From Ambrosia x helenae (taxonomy: Eukaryota > Streptophyta > Magnoliopsida > Asterales > Asteraceae): a stretch of 64,000 nucleotides of DNA. A program made the position numbers and the translations under genes. The stretch spans positions 141,100,444-141,164,443 of the forward strand of contig CM061228.1 of assembly GCA_030844895.1 (NCBI GenBank), in the 5' to 3' direction. Below are positions 49,628 to 60,899 of this stretch, piece after piece. Positions within the stretch are counted from its first letter, which is position 1. Each line of letters starts with the position of its first letter. Under the pieces are notes generated by a model. It worked only from the letters and a program-made list of their open reading frames with translations, was not told the origin of the DNA and did no database searches.

Positions 49628-52600
49628 TTACTTGCCTGTTGCCTTTGTAGTGGCTTTCTTAGGTGTGCCAGAACTGCCCTTTTGGATAACAGGCTTCTTA
49701 GCAGAACCAGAAGCACTCGCTGCGGTTCTTTCAGCAATTCTCCTTTGTCGTTCGGCCGCTAGTTCTTCTACCCTCTTTCGTATCTCATCTTCCTGTGTTC
49801 AATAAAAAGGTGAATTATAAATACCTAAAAGATTGAAGATCCTGAATAAAAACATGTAAAATATCATTTGTGTTAACACTTTCATACCTGTTCCCTTTTG
49901 CTCTTAGGAACCACTGACCGACTAACGAAAGGTAACCTCTTGTCAGTTGGGAGAGATCTTGACAAAGGTCGAGGCTTAGCCACCTTCTTTGTTTTAGCTT
50001 TGACTGGAGACTCTTCGGTTTGCTCTTTTGTCTCAACAGGAGCCGGCTTTGGTTCAGACTTTGTGAACTGAGCCTCGGTCCCGTAGTCTATTTCTGGGGT
50101 CCACGAGGACCTAACCGACGGCTCAACCCCAGAATCTCGTGAGACCATCAAATAGAGGTCATCTGGCTCATAAAACCCGGATTTTGCCGCCTGGCTAGAC
50201 TCATTAGGGTCGGGTTTATTAATGCTCTCAACAATGCTAACATCAGTTGACCGCCATTCTGAATCATATGGAACTGTTGTTTGTGGTTGTACCATGAAAG
50301 AATCATCAATGGGTTCGTTCTTTTTGTTTGTTTCAGATGAAAAAACGTCGCCTCTCATTGAAGCATAGTCATCACTAAATGTTGACTTTTCGACCGGACT
50401 CCCGGAACTCTTGACCACAAACCAATCTCCATCTCTTTTGTTTCTAATCATTGACGATTCGGATCCAAGATCCCGCACATTCGTCATTCCATCAGTTCCT
50501 CCACCAACTCTGCGCGAAACTACCAGATCAGCATCCGAAGAATCTCTACCCTTCATCCTAAAAGTCTCACCATTTTCAAAATCATGAGAGCTGACTTTTC
50601 TTGATTCATCGAATCCATTTCTATCAGGAACCACGAAAGAGTCGTTGGCTCTCGCTTTTGGTTGATTTTTTACATAACTTTCGGAACCCACGTCCATAGC
50701 ATCGTTTCTGTTTGCGAAATGTTCATCTTGATCATCATCTTTCAAGAGCAGATTTTGGAATGCATCCCAATTTTCATTTCGTTTTCCCGAATTAGTATTA
50801 TCTAAATCCACGTCTTTTTTCTTCTTCTCGTGTGATTTTGACGACTTGCTATGGTGTTTCACCAAAGATTCAAGAACACCATCAACTTCATCTTCAGCCG
50901 AATCATCACTACCATCAGAATTCTTCCTATTAGAAGTAATATAATTAATGTTTCGGATAACAACCGTTTTTGAAGACTTCTTTTTGTTCTTTTTACTTGA
51001 CTTTTCATGCTTCGAGACAGTGCCCGAATCACTAACCGAATCAGATTCACCTTCTTCATTGCTATCCTCGTCTTCTTCCTCGGAGGAGTCAGGTAATAGA
51101 GATTTTGACTTCTTTTTTGAAGATGATCTATGATGTCGACCATAGCCATCATCTGCATTTGCGGGCCAATTCATATGAGCTGGATAATATGGAGGCATAC
51201 CGGGATATGGATACGGGTAACGTGGACCTTGTGGGCCAGGAAAATTGTACATGTATTGAGGCATCTGGTTTGGCCATGGCATCTGCATTGGGACATTTGA
51301 AGGAGTAGATGGTACCTGATCTGTGGTATCTGCAGCAAAAATATTTATGAGATACCTTGTGTGTGGTCAAATAAGTAAATAATCAAACACAAAATTCACA
51401 TGAAAAAATCCAAAATAGGTAGTCTAAAAGTTACTAATCCATAATATTTTGTTTAGTCAACATTAAACCGTCATACACACACATAGCCATTTTCACATAA
51501 ACTAGTAAATGTACGTACTTTTGTCACCTTCCTGCTCGAAGTTGAGCTCGTTATTTAGAGTTGAAGCATTACTTTCAGTTGCAATTAGTATTCCTGAGGT
51601 ACCAGTGTAAGCTAGTTCTGAAGGGGGATATGCAGCCATTGCTGCTAACTCATCCATCCATAGACCATCATTGTGCTTCTTTTTGCATAAATCTCTAAAT
51701 TCTATGCACGCTTCCCTGTATCAAACAAAGAATTATGATTTTAAGATCTAAATATTAAGATTATTGCAAAATGGAAACTACAAAATTCAAAAGTGTGTAG
51801 CCTTCTTCACTCAAGTGTATACAAACCATATAGAACTACGCCCGTCTTAACTTAACAATAAATTTTCTGACTTTGCAAAGCTTATTGAAATCAAAAGTAA
51901 AAGAAATAAAAGTAATAAAGATATTTATGAAAATATTAAGCTTAAATCTAGTCTTTGTGATGTCAAAAGTCAAAATGTATCTCTTTCGTTTGAACCCATA
52001 TTGCATACCTTAAACGTGATGCTCCAAAATGATCAGCAAACAATATGAGATCATTCATGTTTTCTGTTTCAAATCCAGCCACAAGAGCACGATGATAAGC
52101 CATTGCTTGTTCTTTCCGAAGCATTGCTTTTCGGGTCTCCAATAACCGTTGAAGTTGAACCCTGGTGAAATGCAAAAAAAAAAAAAAAAGTCAACCTTAG
52201 TTATAAACTTATATGGATACAAAAAAAATCGTAATTATATCTTTCATAAGCAAGCTCAATTTACTTGGAATTTTCTTCTTGTGCATTATCACCAGCTTCT
52301 CCAGCTTTGATCTGTAACACAAGATATAAATTAGATCCAAACACATTTGAATCCCTCTGTTTCAAGAAAAGAAATAAAGTTGACTTTTAAGGTCAAACAA
52401 GTCATGTTAGGATATTACAAGGAACGGTAGCGTTAAGATCTAGTTTGCCAAACTTAATTGACTTATTATTCGTTATTTAAGATTGATACTTTTACTTTTT
52501 GTTTTTATATAATTATCTAAAGTTTACATTTTTCTGTTTTGACCACCAATTGTTTGACCTTATTTGTGTAAAAAGTACCTTGGAGGGTTCAGTAGACTTC

Positions 52601-54574
52601 TTAGTGCTTCCATCAGATGACAAACTTCCAACTAACAAATCAATATCAAGGTTAGGCAACAAATAAACACCAAAAATAACGCATCACAACGTTTCAAGAG
52701 TTGACTTTTTGACATTTGGGCAAATACCTTCGCCAGCCTGTTCTTCGCTCTCATTGTTAGAATTCTCGATTTGTGAAATTTCTCGTTCTAATCTTATAAA
52801 CCTCTCAAGAACTTCAGGTGAGTTTATGAAGCGCACAAGCCTACAAAAATTAATCAGTTGTCATCGACTCATCGTTATGCCTTATCGATGCCAAGATTCC
52901 TTACTTTGTTATGACTCATGGGTATTTTTTATAAATCTTGCAAGCTTGTGAGTAGAAAAGAAATCTAGTTAACTTTGCTTTCCAATCAAGCAAGCAATTG
53001 AAAAGGCTTCAATCAATAAAGCATATCTTGTAATCAAGGTTTACTGGGGCTCATGGACCACTTGATTCTTACTTTCATACACTCAATCCATTGAACATTT
53101 TATACATATATCTTATTGAAATAGATGGACCATGATGCACCAAGGTTGTTTGAGAAAGTTTACACGGTAATGCATCCCAAGTTAAATCAATTTATTAAAG
53201 CTCATGGGGCCACTAGATTCTTACTTTCATCTCACTTGGGCCATGCAGCATTTTATTCCCATACCAAACTGATATCTAAATGTTAAAGCCGTAAATTTTG
53301 AACCCTGTTTGCAGATTTTCTGGTTCTGTTGCTATAAAGAAAGTCTTTTTACTGAATAGCTTCACCTTGATTTCGGAAAGAGGTAGTTTTGTGACATGAA
53401 CCTTTTACAGTTTTACTTAATAAAACATGTCTTGTTCATAGTCTTGTTAACATTGTTATTGGGGCTTAAGGACTACTTAATCTTTATATTATTTATTGAG
53501 TGATGTGATATTCTATCCATATATCAAATCTAGATGAATGGTAGGAGACAAAGTCAAGACTTAATTATACCTTTGGAAAGTGGATTTGGTGAACCAAAAA
53601 GCATTAGTGGTTGGTGGACGAAGAGTGATCGAATAACCTCCTTTTGAAATTTGATCTTTAAACAATTTCAAGTGAGATATGAAAGGCTCCACTAATCCAG
53701 ATGCTAATTTCTCTTTGTTTTTCCCATAGCATAGCAAAAGATCACATCTACAAGACAGTTCCAACAAGAACAAAGAAACACAAATTAAGTTAAATCAACA
53801 CAGAAAAGATGCGATCTTTAGAATTGTAAATAATGATTAAAAGCCCAAATTAGCAAAACTTGAAATCAGACACAAAAAGGTCAAATCTTTATACAATTTT
53901 ACCGCAAAAAATAAGAACTCAAATCAGCAATTAATCATACACACAAAAACATTCAGAAATCAAATCATAAGGAAAGAAAAGAACCCTAATTGATAACAAT
54001 GAGTATGAAACCAGACCAAAAGATCAAGTTTTTTAAGACCTTAAACAAAAACAAATAAAACCCTATTCAGCATAACTAAAATCGAATAAAAAAAATCAAA
54101 CTTTATCAAGCATCTTGACAACAGAGAAAAAACCCAACTCATAACAACTGAAAACAGACCAAATTATCAATCTTTTAACAATTTCAACAAGAACAAAGAA
54201 AACCCAATTCAGCATAACTGAAATCAAACCAAAAGATCAAACTAATCAATAACATTGACAACAGAGAAAAACCCAACTCAGAACAGCTGAAAATAGACCA
54301 AAAGAACAATCTTTTAACAATTTCAACAAGAACAAAGAAAACCCTATTCAGCATAACCAAAATCAAGTCAAAAGATCAAAATTTATTAAGAATCTTGAAA
54401 ACAGAGAAAAAACCCAAGTCATAACAACTGAAATAAGGCCAAAAGAACAATCTTTTAACAATTTTAAGAAGAATAAAGAGAGCCCAACTTAATGTAAGTA
54501 ATTAATAATCAGTACCTTGTTCTAGTTGGGGTAAGTTGAAACAGAGCATATTCAAGAGGGATAAAGGGATCCAT
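49628..54574 (-). CDS. COP1-interacting protein 7-like protein (801 aa)
   Basis: Nine exons keep phase: 54516-54574, 53571-53747, 52728-52840, 52579-52631, 52265-52311, 52009-52161, 51519-51715, 49888-51329 and 49628-49792. The N-terminus (MDPFIPLEYALFQLTPTRTR, KLASGLVEPFISHLK, ISKGGYSITLRPP) is the hallmark of the plant CIP7/COP1-interacting-protein-like family; Arabidopsis CIP7 is described as a COP1-bound nuclear activator of light-regulated genes. A second conserved part (AMAYHRALVAGFE, DLILFADHFGASRLR, EACIEFRDLCKKKH) precedes a Pro/Tyr-rich stretch (YNFPGPQGPRYPYPYPG). A long Ser/Asp/Lys-rich, probably disordered segment follows, then a short basic tail (EDEIRKRVEELAAERQRR). It is shorter than CIP7 itself, closer to the CIP7-related proteins. 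The long exon is about 60 percent of the coding length. Likely intact. Regulation not readable. Confidence 0.88.
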
Positions 54575-55262
54575 ACTGCAAAAGGAAAAAAACACAAAAG
54601 ACAGATAGAGAGATGTGGAAGAATGGGTGGAGGAAATTAAGGAGAATGAATGTTATTGTTGTGGAGGAGGAACATGAACATAGGGATTGGGATGATGAAG
54701 AGATCTGTGAATAATAATATTATTGCAGTGCAGTGTTTTATTTAGGGGAAGGTAGCAAGTATAATAAGCCAGCAGGAAATGATGAGGTAGAGCACATGCA
54801 TCAGAGATGGGTAATGAAGAAAGAGAGAGAAAGAGAGTGATATTGAAGATTGTCACATGTGGGATCACACTCAACCACAATGTCCCCACCTCCCTTCCCT
54901 TGATGCTCTCTCTTGTTGGGGAATGAAAATAATGCAACCTACTTGTGTATTACAGAATACAGATGTTGAATTATATTAAAAAATATTTTAGATTCTTTGC
55001 ACTGCTTCAGGATTATTGTACCGTTGGATACATGATTGATTAGTTAATTAACAGATGATTATAATATGGTGAGAGAGAGTTAAGTGCACCGTTGTGAATG
55101 ATTTAATTATGTAAGTATAGATAGTTTGTACGTAGTGATGATTTGTTAATTTAATAGAGTGGTCTAAAAGGGTTAGGTAATAAAAATTATTATTAAATAA
55201 TAATACATACGTAATAATATAATAATATTAGGTAAAAAGGTGAAGTATATTATTAGGTAAAA
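54575..55262 (-). promoter_or_regulatory. Upstream region of the CIP7-like gene
   Basis: Should contain the 5' UTR and promoter of the minus-strand gene. An AGAGAGAAAGAGAG purine tract lies at 54821-54837. No other feature is seen. Confidence 0.35.
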
Positions 55263-55830
55263 ACAGATAATACATACGTAATAATCCACCCGTGCGTGCG
55301 CACGGCCCCACATCTCCACACACGTCAGTAGAAACGCTGACTAAAGCTTCTAGAACTCTAGAAGCCTGCGCACGAATCCTAGTACATGTCAGCTGTGACC
55401 TGACAAGGAAAGGGACATGCAGCCAATCAGGGGCCATTATTCTGTGCTCCATGATCACCTGCAAGTACGAGATACAGAAAAATGACAGAAAGGACGATTG
55501 CAAGACATGTGGACCTATCACGGGAAGACAGCGCCTGAGCCCCAACGGTTGACAAACGTGTGGGACCCGCGCAGGACAGCTGTCATTCTCAATTCGACCA
55601 ATCAGAGGACGACCCAGAAGCCTATAAATACTCCTTCTCCCTGAGGAGGATGATTCATTCGGTTTTACACACACTTATACTTAGAGAATTCTATGATAGT
55701 TGAGAAAGATAAATTATAATCGAAACATTGTAACGATTTGTATTCGAGTATTTGTAATCGTCTAGTCACTATCAATGCAATAATCTTTTAACTGTGCTCG
55801 TCTGCATTGATTGTTATATTGGTGTTTCTT
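55263..55830 (+). mobile_element. LTR-like, promoter-bearing sequence
   Basis: An abrupt rise in GC content. A CTATAAATACTCC TATA-like box at 55621-55633 is preceded by two CCAATCAG words (55422, 55598). About 60 bp after the TATA box comes a run resembling a transcript start and 3' end (TTTTACACACACTTATACTTAG). This order of CCAAT, TATA, start and poly(A)-like region within 500 bp fits an LTR of a Ty3/gypsy-type element. No clear TG...CA borders or target duplication were found, so the limits are approximate. Confidence 0.35.
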
Positions 55831-56243
55831 TAATAAGACATGAACATGCGAGTTAAATGCTACCTCGGCAACAAAAAGAACCACCTTGGTGTATAGTGAG
55901 AATTTAGAAAAAGATAAACAGCAACAATAATGATATTTATCACACTCGAAATAAGTTGTGGTGATATCTACTATTTTAGATGGAAAAAAAAAAAGCTGTA
56001 TACTCGTGATTTCTACTATTTTTAAAAAGAACACGAGTGAATAACAACCTTGAGTACGAAAATTGAATCCAAATATTATTGTTTCATGCGATTTTAGTTT
56101 ACATTCCTAATTGCAGTTTTTTTTTTCTTTTTTGATTTTTCAATTTTTATAACATCTTTCAGCTTACTTTTACACGTAATGTTCATTTTTTATATAGGGT
56201 GATGATGAGAGGGTGTTTTACCATGTTAAGATGTAGTTAATTA

Positions 56244-56576
56244 TGTTGGAATTAATCTTGATTGTTAAAAGGTGTTTGAATTGATGAACCAAGAAGTCGA
56301 AGGGTTAAATGGTTCATATGTGAAAGTTGGAAAATAAGATAAAGATAATTCTTAGTGAATTAGAGATAATTATATAGTAATGTGTTTGAGTATTATTAGG
56401 AGTTAGAATTAGACTAGGATACAAATTATTATTAGTATAAATAGAGGTGTATGATCATTGTATTATGTGTGGTTTTGATTATTTTAATAAACGTGACTTA
56501 GTGTCCAACGTTATCTCTCGTTTTTTTCTTGTGTACAAGTTCTTTGTGAACGTGATCGATCCAAGGGGTTCCAACA
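56244..56576 (+). repeat. 5' LTR of the non-autonomous element
   Basis: 333 bp, TGTTGGAA to TTCCAACA. A TATAAATAG box at 56436-56444 would drive the element's transcript. It is followed two bases later by the primer-binding site. Confidence 0.93.
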
Positions 56577-56578
56577 AT

Positions 56579-56590
56579 TGGTATCAGAGC
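56579..56590 (+). other. Primer-binding site (tRNA-Met)
   Basis: TGGTATCAGAGC, the standard plant LTR-retrotransposon site for initiator methionine tRNA, placed directly inside the 5' LTR. Confidence 0.92.
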
Positions 56591-56609
56591 CAGGTTAAGC
56601 TCAAGGACG

Positions 56610-57545
56610 TTTGAAGATTCTGTGTGAATCAACCGGTGAGGCCAAGGCCAAGACGAAGATCGAGACTTGAGAAGAAAGTATTTGAAGCCACCAAGACGTT
56701 TCTGTGTGAAACTGATAAGAACCAAAATTGGGGTGTGAAGATTCTGTGTGAATCAATTGAACAACCGAAGAGGGCGACAATATATTGGGAGGTACCAGCA
56801 GGATAACCGAAGAAAATTAGAAGCAAAGAGAATTTATATGTGGCGTCTACTTAGTTTGTTAAGGAGGAGAAAAAAATCAAGCAAGTAGCTTGGTCAATTA
56901 CTTTCACAGCCACATCGAATGGAGGGAAAAAAACCATCCCACTTGTTTTGTTAATTCTTGATTTTGTATTAGGAGGTGGAATTTATAATTTGGAAAAGCA
57001 AACAAGGAAACAAAGCAACTTGGTGGTTTAGTGCTATACGGAGTTAAAAAAAATAAGCAGTTAGGGTTGAACAAGTCTTCTGTGTGAAGTTAATCGGATT
57101 TCTAGGTGAAGCCGAAGTAGTGATTTTTTTTTCTGTGTGAAACCGTGGTGTATTCTAAATTTCTTAGTGAAGTCGATAAGTGTGATCGGATTCTGTGTGA
57201 AGGGCGATCAGGTTCTGTGTGTGACCAGGAGATAATCGGATATTCTGTGTGAAGCCGGGAGTTGACCGGAATTCTTAGTGAAACCGAAGAGGAGTTCTAG
57301 GTGAACCAAAATCTGTGTGATTAAAGAAAAGACACCAAGCTGTGTGGAAGGTGGTCAAGAAAAGAACTTTGTGTATTCGTTAAAGTTCTGGGTGAACTAA
57401 GAAGAAAGAAAAGTCGAATGAAATCCTTAGTGGAACTGTGTGAAATCGATCAAGAGAAGTCTCCGTGACGAGTTGAATCTAAGTGATTTAAAATAGAGAA
57501 TCTGTGTGATTCAAGAGGGTGATTGAGTCTGTGTGACAAAGGTGT
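56610..57545 (+). repeat. Dispersed TTCTGTGTGAA motif array inside the element
   Basis: Eighteen or more copies of TTCTGTGTGAA and close variants (TTCTTAGTGAA, TTCTAGGTGAA, TTCTGGGTGAA) occur, all in the plus orientation. Examples lie at 56615, 56701, 56741, 57079, 57107, 57130, 57189, 57212, 57242, 57272, 57294, 57309 and 57499. Spacing is irregular (20-60 bp), mostly separated by GCCGA/ATCGA-type spacers. Density peaks at 57075-57330. Confidence 0.75.
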
Positions 57546-57792
57546 TAGTAACAATGTGTGTTCGTGTTAATGCTAGAAGAGATGAAGATCGTGATTGTTC
57601 TCATGATGATGACGAGCGAGATAGGACTGTCATATCAATTATGGCGGTAAAAGATAGTGGTCTTTGTGACCGATGGGTAAACCGAAAAGAAGGAAAAAAG
57701 GATGGTAATCCTAGAGTTAAAGTTGAAGAGATGAGAGCACTACGTGGAATTCAAGATCTTGGAGGTACATGAATCAAGATTAAGGGGGAGAA

Positions 57793-58125
57793 TGTTGGAA
57801 TTAATCTTGATTGTTAAAAGGTGTTTGAATTGATGAACCAAGAAGTCGAAGGGTTAAATGGTTCATATGTGAAAGTTGGAAAATAAGATAAAGATAATTC
57901 TTAGTGAATTAGAGATAATTATATAGTAATGTGTTTGAGTATTATTAGGAGTTAGAATTAGACTAGGATACAAATTATTATTAGTATAAATAGAGGTGTA
58001 TGATCATTGTATTATGTGTGGTTTTGATTATTTTAATAAACGTGACTTAGTGTCCAACGTTATCTCTCGTTTTTTTCTTGTGTACAAGTTCTTTGTGAAC
58101 GTGATCGATCCAAGGGGTTCCAACA
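57793..58125 (+). repeat. 3' LTR of the non-autonomous element
   Basis: 333 bp, apparently base-for-base the same as 56244-56576, preceded by the polypurine tract at 57782-57790 and followed by the target duplication AATTA. Confidence 0.93.
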
Positions 58126-58130
58126 AATTA

Positions 58131-59250
58131 TGTGTTTTTAAGTGAATTATATCATAAAACATGGTTACTTTGAGTTTGATTTGGATTACAGGTAGTTGGA
58201 GCGTATTGGATGCAATTTTGGAGAAACCAAGTGGCTTTTAAATGAAGATATTAAATGATGATGTGATAGAGCTCTGGAATACGAAGACGTGGCCGCAAGA
58301 ATCGAAGAAAACGGAGTTCTAACGAAGATTTTATGGCAAAAACGGATGCATACCAGTAACCAGAGCGGGGCTGCGCTGGGTTGCGCCAGACTCCAATAAT
58401 CAGCGCTGATTTGCGCTAAAATTAGAGCAGGTCAGCAAGTTTTTGGTCCCAGAGCAGGGCTGCGCTGGGTGGGGCGCAGGGCTGCGCCGGGGTCGGAAAA
58501 GTTACGAATTTGAAGGATTTTTACCATATTTAAAGGGAACTTCAATCCAAAACGAAAACTCTCTGAACCCTAGCCGTTTTTCACCTCCCAAACACACTTT
58601 TCATCATCCCAAACCTCAATCCTTTCATGCAATCATCATTCCAATCATCCATTGAAGATCATATGATGAAGATGAGCGGCTAAACACTTTTGTAACCACC
58701 TCCGGGTGTATGGTTCGTTTGTGAAACCCTTTAACTTGTTTGATTTGGTACTTGGGATTGTTTTTCACTTGTTTGAAGAATTTTTGTGGTTTAAATCATT
58801 TAAATAATTCATTTGTGTTGCAATTGCTTGTCTTTTTATCATTCGCATTCGGTTTTATTGCATCGTGGGCAGTTTGATAATTGAGAGGGTAATTGATACT
58901 TGTGAGTTGGTAATTGAATTGTACATGTTATTATTAAAAACTTGTGTTCGGTTATCACTTGATTTGAATCGTTCAACAAAACCATGTCTATGTGGTATCC
59001 TATCATTTAACCAGGTTTGGGTGAATCATAGAACCAGAAGCTCGAAGGGGGTTACTTCTTTCTCATTACTGTTTACAACTTTTCAAATTCATTTTCTAAA
59101 TTTCAAAGCAAAACAAAGTAATTAGGTTTTAGTTTAATAGTTAAAGTTACAAAACTACTCTTTCCACCAATTCCCTGTGGAGACGACTCGACTTACATTA
59201 TACTACTTATTTTCATATTTTTGATTGACCCAACGACATCGATCAAGTGA
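58131..59250 (+). mobile_element. LTR-like sequence of a larger retroelement (host of the nested element)
   Basis: The target duplication shows that the element at 56244-58125 inserted into this sequence. It has GCGCTGGG/GGGCTGCGC words (58360-58500), a transcript-leader-like stretch (GAACCCTAGCC), and near 59170 TTCCCTGTGGAGACGACTCG, a phrase found near the end of many plant Ty3/gypsy LTRs. No borders identified; the small open frames in it are not called. Confidence 0.4.
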
Positions 59251-59354
59251 CTAAATATGAGTCTATATACTTTGCTATAGAAATGAAATGAGTCTTATTT
59301 AACCACTTTATGATTATAGTTAAATATATATTACATAAATAAATAACTAATAAA

Positions 59355-59552
59355 AGTCAATCTTCTTATGGTGGAGTGGCACCCTCCTTGCTTTCCTTAT
59401 GGGAGGTGGGGAGTTCGAGTCCTACCGGCAGCAAAATGCTGCTGGTGGGCCCTCCACTGGGTGGTCGTGTGGGTATGTCCATAGTGTAGGAATTCCCCTG
59501 GATAGTCAGGCAGAAATGTTAGTTGGCCTTTAAAAAATAAATAATAAATAAC
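59355..59552 (+). mobile_element. tRNA-derived SINE
   Basis: An internal polymerase III promoter is present: A box TGGTGGAGTGG (59369-59379) and B box GTTCGAGTC (59413-59421), about 44 bp apart, as in tRNAs and plant SINEs. A non-tRNA body follows, ending in an A-rich tail (AAAAAATAAATAATAAATAA, 59532-59551). AAATAACTA at 59341 and AAATAACCA at 59546 could be the target-site repeats. It does not fold as a complete tRNA gene. Confidence 0.65.
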
Positions 59553-60869
59553 CAAAAAGGCATTAATCATAACTCATAAGCTTAGACATTATCCATACTA
59601 TAAATAAACATGGGATTGTAAATGACTTTGTACTGTTGCAAATTGTATAAGTTGTTTGTGTGTTATTTTTTTTTTCCGGTACAAGCCCTTATTGCATATT
59701 CTTCAACAAAGCCACCGTCATGTACATGTGTTGCTTTTATCTTTGCTGGTTCCTAATTTGTTTTGGATGATATTTTATGTTGTTATTTTAGTCCGATGTA
59801 AACCCTAGCTTTCTGTGGTGATATGGGGCATAGCTTGGAGCTTGTGGTGGCAAAGTCGTTGCGGCGTCCGTTCCATCCGTTATACGTCTCTAGTGGCAAA
59901 GGCCAACCTCTATTTTGAGACTTCATTTTTTCCTTCTATGCCTGGCATGGCGACTCTAGTTGCAACCATGGTGACATTTGAGGTACCATTTAAGAGCTAT
60001 GATGATAAATTTGAGCTATGCATGGCATGGCTATGATGACAACTTTGAGCCATAAGATTGAAAGATTATTTATTTGCTTGCTTCTATTAATATGATATTA
60101 AGGGCTATGATCAGAAATCTGAGCTATGCATGTCAATGATGAGAAATTCAAGCCATCGGATGAAATATTATCTATATGCTTGCTTCTGTTAATATGGTGT
60201 CGAGTTCGTGATTCCCTTATAACATAGGTTGGAAAGTTCTAAATGATCTTACTTGATCTGATGTAGGATACCGTAACTAGATTCAGTTATGCATGTTTCA
60301 ATGTCATGTATGTGTTTTCGAGTGCTCATACTTTGATATGTATTACGATGTATATATTTTTATGTGTGTGTTGGTTGTGCAATTAGAATTGAAGAACATG
60401 GTATCTGGATGTAGTTGTGTAGCTGTGTAGAATTGAACCGAGTCGTTCACCCGGGAGAGATAAATCCAAAAGGAGGCCACCAAAATAATCAAGTGCCAAA
60501 GTGGACTACGTCAAAAGTTTAGCACTTTAGCTGAGCTTACGGAACATATTAGTACATTTAACAATATTCAACAAGAAAATCTCGAGGAAAAAATAAGTGT
60601 GTTCGCTATTTCAGAAGAAAAAAAATGAAAATGGAGAAAGAAATGACGAAAGAAAAATGAGAAGATTTGAGGCTCCTCGCTATGAACATTGATTATATTA
60701 CTGGATCCGAAAGACAATTGAACGAGGACTTGAGAAAATAAATTAGGGAAAATCAAGGAAATTTTTAGTCTTTAGTTTGTAATTCTTTTAGTGTCTTTTA
60801 ACTCAGTTTTTTTTTTATTTATGTATTTTTCGAACTTCTTTTAATTTTATGTAATTTTTTTTAAATTAA
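59553..60869. other. Intergenic, no gene seen
   Basis: Contains an imperfect tandem repeat of about 90-100 bp around GAGCTATGCATGGCATGGCT and TGAGCTATGCATGTCAATGA (59995-60180, three partial copies). No supportable coding sequence; frames at 59815-60036 and 60568-60756 lack motifs. Confidence 0.5.
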
Positions 60870-60899
60870 CTAGTTGTATTAAAACCGGCGTGTTGCGCC
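60870..60899 (-). mobile_element. Helitron 3' terminus (minus strand)
   Basis: On the minus strand a GGCG-CAACA-CGCC hairpin (60887-60899) is followed 13 bases later by CTAG (60870-60873) and T. The element would extend to the right. Its 5' TC end was not found. Confidence 0.65.

Larger units (their letters stand above)
56239..58130 (+). mobile_element. Young non-autonomous LTR retrotransposon (1,882 bp, identical LTRs)
   Basis: The two 333-bp LTRs look identical by eye, begin TGTTGGAA and end TTCCAACA, and are flanked by AATTA at 56239-56243 and 58126-58130. The 1,216-bp internal part starts with a primer-binding site complementary to initiator tRNA-Met and ends in a polypurine tract (AAGGGGGAGA). 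There is no gag, protease, reverse transcriptase or integrase; the small frame at 57533-57772 resembles nothing known. It must be mobilised by an autonomous partner, probably copia-type given the tRNA-Met site. It is larger than a typical TRIM and smaller than a LARD. Confidence 0.93.

Noticed and set aside
55228..55674. Minus-strand 148-codon open frame
   Set aside because: Lies in the GC-rich LTR-like segment, shows no motif and overlaps the putative TATA box.
57533..57772. 79-codon frame in the non-autonomous LTR element, considered as a gag remnant
   Set aside because: No zinc knuckle or other gag signature; Asp/Arg-rich composition only.
59361..59430. A functional tRNA gene
   Set aside because: A and B boxes are present, but the sequence between and around them does not form a cloverleaf; an A-rich tail indicates a SINE.
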